From contig NZ_JBIZWA010000003.1 of assembly GCF_044769865.1 (NCBI RefSeq), positions 1 to 5,632 of the forward strand: a DNA stretch of 5,632 bases, given 5' to 3'. The notes under the pieces are model-generated. The model saw nothing but the letters and a program-made list of their open reading frames with translations, searched no databases and had not been told where the DNA came from. Source of the stretch: Homoserinimonas sp044769865. Lineage in GTDB: Bacteria; Actinomycetota; Actinomycetes; Actinomycetales; Microbacteriaceae. Within the stretch, counting starts at the first letter, position 1. Each line of letters opens with the position of its first letter. Of the stretch, positions 1-5,632 are shown in pieces. The position numbers and the translations under genes are program-made.

Positions 1-23
1 CCGGAAGGTGGGGCACCGGGAGC

Positions 24-68
24 GTCCGTTCCTTGAGAACTCAACAGCGTGCACAATGTCAAATGCCA
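24..68 (+). other. 5' arm of the 16S precursor processing stem
   Basis: Positions 24-53 pair without bulges with 1945-1974: positions i and 1998-i are complementary at 27 of 30 places, the exceptions being 29, 35 and 38; three of the pairs are G-U. The core 42-53/1945-1956 is 12 perfect Watson-Crick pairs. The arm continues with 54-62 pairing 1858-1866 (9 perfect pairs) and, more weakly, 64-68 pairing 1851-1857 around a two-base bulge. Such stems bring the two ends of the 16S precursor together and are the usual substrate of RNase III. Exact cut sites cannot be read from the sequence. Confidence 0.85.
33..47 (+). promoter_or_regulatory. boxA/nut-like antitermination element in the leader
   Basis: The sequence TTGAGAACTCAACAG matches the conserved box found upstream of 16S in many Actinomycetota and is thought to act like boxA in Nus-factor antitermination of rRNA transcription. 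A near copy, TTGAGAACTACACAG, lies before 23S at 2066-2080, as expected if each large rRNA has its own element. TTGA and TCAA at 33-36 and 41-44 could form a tiny hairpin, but the same bases also join the 16S processing stem. The sequence match is seen directly; the role is from family knowledge. Confidence 0.7.
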
Positions 69-73
69 AAAAC

Positions 74-100
74 CTCGTACATCCTTTTGGGGTGTAGGAG
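74..100 (+). other. leader stem-loop
   Basis: Positions 78-84 pair with 90-96 (TACATCC with GGGTGTA, one T-G pair) around a five-base loop, and 74-76 pair with 98-100 outside a G-G mismatch. There is no following T tract, so it does not look like an intrinsic terminator. It lies just inside the 16S processing stem and most likely folds as part of the precursor leader. Confidence 0.5.
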
Positions 101-247
101 ATTCCTTTGGAAAAACATTTAACAACAATGCAAATGTCAGCAATGATGTTTGTTCTTGTCAGTTTCAAACTTGTGTTCGGTCCGCCTGTTTCCGGTGGTC
201 GTTCACACTGAATGTGCCGGTCGCTTCGGTGGCTGTGCAGTCAAACA

Positions 248-1778
<1,531 letters not shown>

Positions 1779-1779
1779 C

Positions 1780-1816
1780 ATCTGGCCCAACGAAAGTTGT
1801 GGTCCAGGCGCCAGAT
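1780..1816 (+). other. spacer hairpin with GAAA tetraloop
   Basis: ATCTGGC (1780-1786) pairs perfectly with GCCAGAT (1810-1816), and inside it CAAC (1788-1791) pairs with GTTG (1796-1799) around a GAAA loop of the GNRA type. It lies within the long 16S processing stem, directly after the anti-Shine-Dalgarno hairpin, and probably organises the 3' precursor end. Confidence 0.6.
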
Positions 1817-1835
1817 CGAAGTCGAATGTACTTCG
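1817..1835 (+). other. spacer hairpin
   Basis: CGAAGT (1817-1822) is the perfect inverted complement of ACTTCG (1830-1835), with a seven-base loop. It follows the GNRA hairpin without a gap, so the two helices could stack. No function beyond precursor folding can be assigned. Confidence 0.5.
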
Positions 1836-1850
1836 CTGGTTGCTCATGGG

Positions 1851-1974
1851 TGGAACATTGACATTGTGACCAGGATGATGATCCTGAAGTGTTAGTACGC
1901 CAGCTTGCTGGAAGGAACACGCTTCGGGGGAGGGTCCTGGTCGTTGCACGCTGTTGGGTCCTGAGGGACCGGGC
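1851..1974 (+). other. 3' arm of the 16S processing stem with inserted hairpin
   Basis: This arm pairs with the leader in two blocks: 1858-1866 with 54-62, and 1945-1974 with 24-53. Between the blocks is an independent arm. GACCAGGA (1868-1875) pairs with TCCTGGTC (1935-1942). Inside it GAAGTGTT (1886-1893) pairs with AACAC..TTC (1916-1925, two bases bulged), and CCAG (1900-1903) pairs with CTGG (1908-1911) around CTTG. The outcome is a three-way junction: leader-spacer helix, inserted hairpin, leader-spacer helix. All pairs were checked base by base; no energy calculation was run. Confidence 0.8.
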
Positions 1975-2054
1975 CGGCGCGGGTGGTGACACCTGGGCTT
2001 GTCGAACTCCTCTGGACTTCTGCCTGAACCACGTGGTGTGGTGAGGGGGAAGTA

Positions 2055-2096
2055 CCGCCCGTATTTTGAGAACTACACAGTGGACGCGAGCATCTT
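2055..2096 (+). other. 5' arm of the 23S precursor processing stem
   Basis: This arm pairs with 5334-5376 in the 23S-5S spacer. Blocks are 2055-2057, 2059-2063, 2066-2068, 2070-2077 and 2079-2089 in one register (positions sum to 7431), then 2090-2096 after one bulged base at 5341. That gives 37 pairs with five mismatches. The best block, 2079-2089 with 5342-5352, is 11 perfect pairs. It would loop out the whole 23S for RNase III-type cutting. The TTGAGAAC box at 2066-2073 lies within the arm. Confidence 0.85.
2066..2080 (+). promoter_or_regulatory. boxA/nut-like antitermination element before 23S
   Basis: TTGAGAACTACACAG repeats the leader box at 33-47 with two changes (TC to TA and A to C in the CTCAACAG part). 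A second antitermination box in the 16S-23S spacer is known from other bacterial rRNA operons and reloads the antitermination complex before the long 23S gene. Followed by GTGGACGCGAG, it is the conserved actinobacterial spacer motif. Confidence 0.7.
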
Positions 2097-2107
2097 AGAC
2101 ACTCGCG
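2085..2107 (+). other. spacer hairpin competing with the 23S processing stem
   Basis: CGCGAG (2085-2090) pairs perfectly with CTCGCG (2102-2107) around an 11-base loop. Positions 2085-2090 are also needed for the long-range stem with 5340-5346, so the two folds exclude each other. The hairpin can form as soon as this region is transcribed, about 3.2 kb before its long-range partner exists. Confidence 0.5.
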
Positions 2108-2165
2108 CAAATTCAGCCGCCAGGGCTTGCTCTGGGTGGGTGATGGAGCGCGCAGATGTCTTCAT

Positions 2166-2198
2166 AGAAGAGCAATTTTTTTGCTGTTCTTTGTGTAA
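2166..2198 (+). promoter_or_regulatory. hairpin and boxA-like sequence just before 23S
   Basis: AGCAA (2171-2175) pairs with TTGCT (2181-2185) around a T5 loop, and AGAA (2166-2169) pairs with TTCT (2187-2190) outside a G-G mismatch. The downstream side overlaps TGTTCTTTGTGTAA (2185-2198), which resembles the Bacillus type boxA (TGTTCTTTGAAAA). Whether it works as a boxA is unclear since a better box lies at 2066. The T run sits in the loop and the hairpin is followed by few T residues, so it is not read as a terminator. Confidence 0.4.
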
Positions 2199-2205
2199 TT
2201 TTTGT

Positions 2206-5324
<3,119 letters not shown>

Positions 5325-5333
5325 CACCTTACA

Positions 5334-5376
5334 AAGGTGCTTCGCGTCCACTTTGTGGTTCCCGATTTACGGTCGG
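5334..5376 (+). other. 3' arm of the 23S precursor processing stem
   Basis: It is the partner of 2055-2096 (37 pairs, five mismatches, one bulged T at 5341). Together with the mature-end helix (2207-2214 with 5315-5322) and a short extension (2203-2205 with 5324-5326) it forms a long interrupted stalk below the 23S domain. Every base of this arm is also used by one of the local hairpins or lies in their loops, so the arm must refold if those hairpins form first. Confidence 0.85.
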
Positions 5377-5384
5377 GGATCATC

Positions 5385-5425
5385 CCGCACACCGCGGTTG
5401 AGCTTCCGCTCGGCAGCGTGTGCGG
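5385..5425 (+). other. strong hairpin between 23S and 5S
   Basis: CCGCACAC (5385-5392) pairs perfectly with GTGTGCGG (5418-5425), and inside it GCGG (5394-5397) can pair with CCGC (5406-5409). It stands just outside the 23S processing stem and upstream of 5S, so it may separate the two precursor domains or mark a cut site on the 5' side of 5S. There is no T tract after it, so it is not an intrinsic terminator. Confidence 0.6.
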
Positions 5426-5452
5426 CTATGAACTGATACATAAATCAATAGT

Positions 5453-5570
5453 GTTTCGGCGGCCATAGCGAGAGGGAAACGCCCGGTTACATTCCGAACC
5501 CGGAAGCTAAGACTCTCTGCGCCGATGGTACTGCAGGGGGGACCCTGTGGGAGAGTAGGACACCGCCGGA
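5453..5570 (+). rRNA. rrf: 5S ribosomal RNA, complete
   Basis: The 5S rRNA is about 118 nt, close to the 117-120 nt usual for bacteria. The terminal helix pairs CGGCGG (5457-5462) with CCGCCG (5563-5568). The conserved CCGAACCCGGAAGCTAAG is at 5494-5511 and the GCGCCGATGGTACT region at 5519-5532, followed by the GGGGGGACCCTGTGGGAGAGTAGG-type arm of Gram-positive 5S, ending near 5560. The ends are placed from the terminal helix and could shift by one or two bases. Confidence 0.96.
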
Positions 5571-5580
5571 CTTCTTTCGA

Positions 5581-5612
5581 GAAATGGCCACCCCGACCGG
5601 GGTGGCCATTTC
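5581..5612 (+). terminator. terminator hairpin at the end of the operon
   Basis: GAAATGGCCACCCC (5581-5594) is the perfect inverted complement of GGGGTGGCCATTTC (5599-5612): 14 pairs around a GACC loop, ten bases after 5S. The 3' side ends TTTCCCGTTAAC, with only three T residues, so it lacks the classic U tract; strong hairpins with weak or absent U tracts are common at actinobacterial operon ends. TTCT/AGAA at 5572-5583 is a weak alternative that would use its first bases. Confidence 0.85.
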
Positions 5613-5632
5613 CCGTTAACCCGACCCCACCC

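Larger units (their letters stand above)
1..247 (+). other. transcribed leader of the rRNA operon
   Basis: This stretch precedes the mature 16S 5' end and holds no supportable gene. In order it contains a short G-rich start, a TTGAGAAC box at 33-40, the 5' arm of the 16S processing stem (24-68), a strong hairpin at 74-100, a small hairpin at 102-112 (TTCC/GGAA around TTT), a TGTTCTTGTCA stretch at 151-161 that loosely resembles a boxA, and a small hairpin at 182-198 (CCGCC/GGTGG, one G-U pair). No convincing -35/-10 pair was found, so the promoter probably lies upstream of position 1. An open frame at 49-279 runs from the leader into 16S and is not a gene. The leader call is firm from its position; the small hairpins are hand-folded. 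Confidence 0.85.
5325..5452 (+). other. 23S-5S internal transcribed spacer
   Basis: This 128-base spacer carries no gene or tRNA. It holds the 3' arm of the 23S processing stem (5334-5376) overlapped by three local hairpins: CACCTT/AAGGTG (5325-5330 with 5334-5339), CCAC/GTGG (5348-5351 with 5355-5358) and TTCCCGA/TCGGGGA (5359-5365 with 5373-5379, one T-G pair). After these comes a separate strong hairpin at 5385-5425 and an A+T-rich run (5426-5452) leading into 5S. Confidence 0.9.

Overview
The window is one complete ribosomal RNA operon on the + strand in the order 16S, 23S, 5S, with a leader, two spacers and a terminator hairpin. No protein-coding gene can be supported: every open frame of any length lies inside or across rRNA, spacer or leader sequence whose identity is clear from conserved rRNA motifs.

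The organism is a high-G+C Gram-positive bacterium (Actinomycetota), most likely of the family Microbacteriaceae. Three things point there: the 16S text (including the stretch around 1048-1075 and the arm around 1218-1270), a 23S gene of about 3.12 kb with the extra domain III helix typical of Actinomycetota (about 3735-3850), and TTGAGAAC boxes in both the leader and the 16S-23S spacer. The family call rests on recalled 16S similarity; I cannot fix the genus from reading alone.

Layout: 1-247 transcribed leader, with the promoter apparently upstream of the window; 248-1770 16S; 1771-2205 internal spacer 1, without tRNA genes; 2206-5324 23S; 5325-5452 internal spacer 2; 5453-5570 5S; 5581-5612 terminator hairpin; 5613-5632 short tail with nothing recognisable. 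The rRNA genes look intact. Functional positions I could map (decoding site, anti-Shine-Dalgarno, peptidyl transferase loop, sarcin-ricin loop) carry the normal bases.

The part most worth reading is the precursor architecture. Base-by-base pairing by hand gives two long-range stems that would loop out each large rRNA. Leader 24-53 pairs in one register with 1945-1974 (27 of 30 positions), and the stem continues inward at 54-62 with 1858-1866. Spacer 2055-2096 pairs with 5334-5376 (37 pairs, five mismatches, one bulge). In both stems the TTGAGAAC box lies inside the 5' arm, so an antitermination-type signal and a processing signal share the same bases. Several local hairpins use the same bases and exclude the long stems, which suggests refolding during transcription. 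This is a clear example of a known kind of arrangement. I see no sign of an unknown system, mobile element, CRISPR array or accessory gene.
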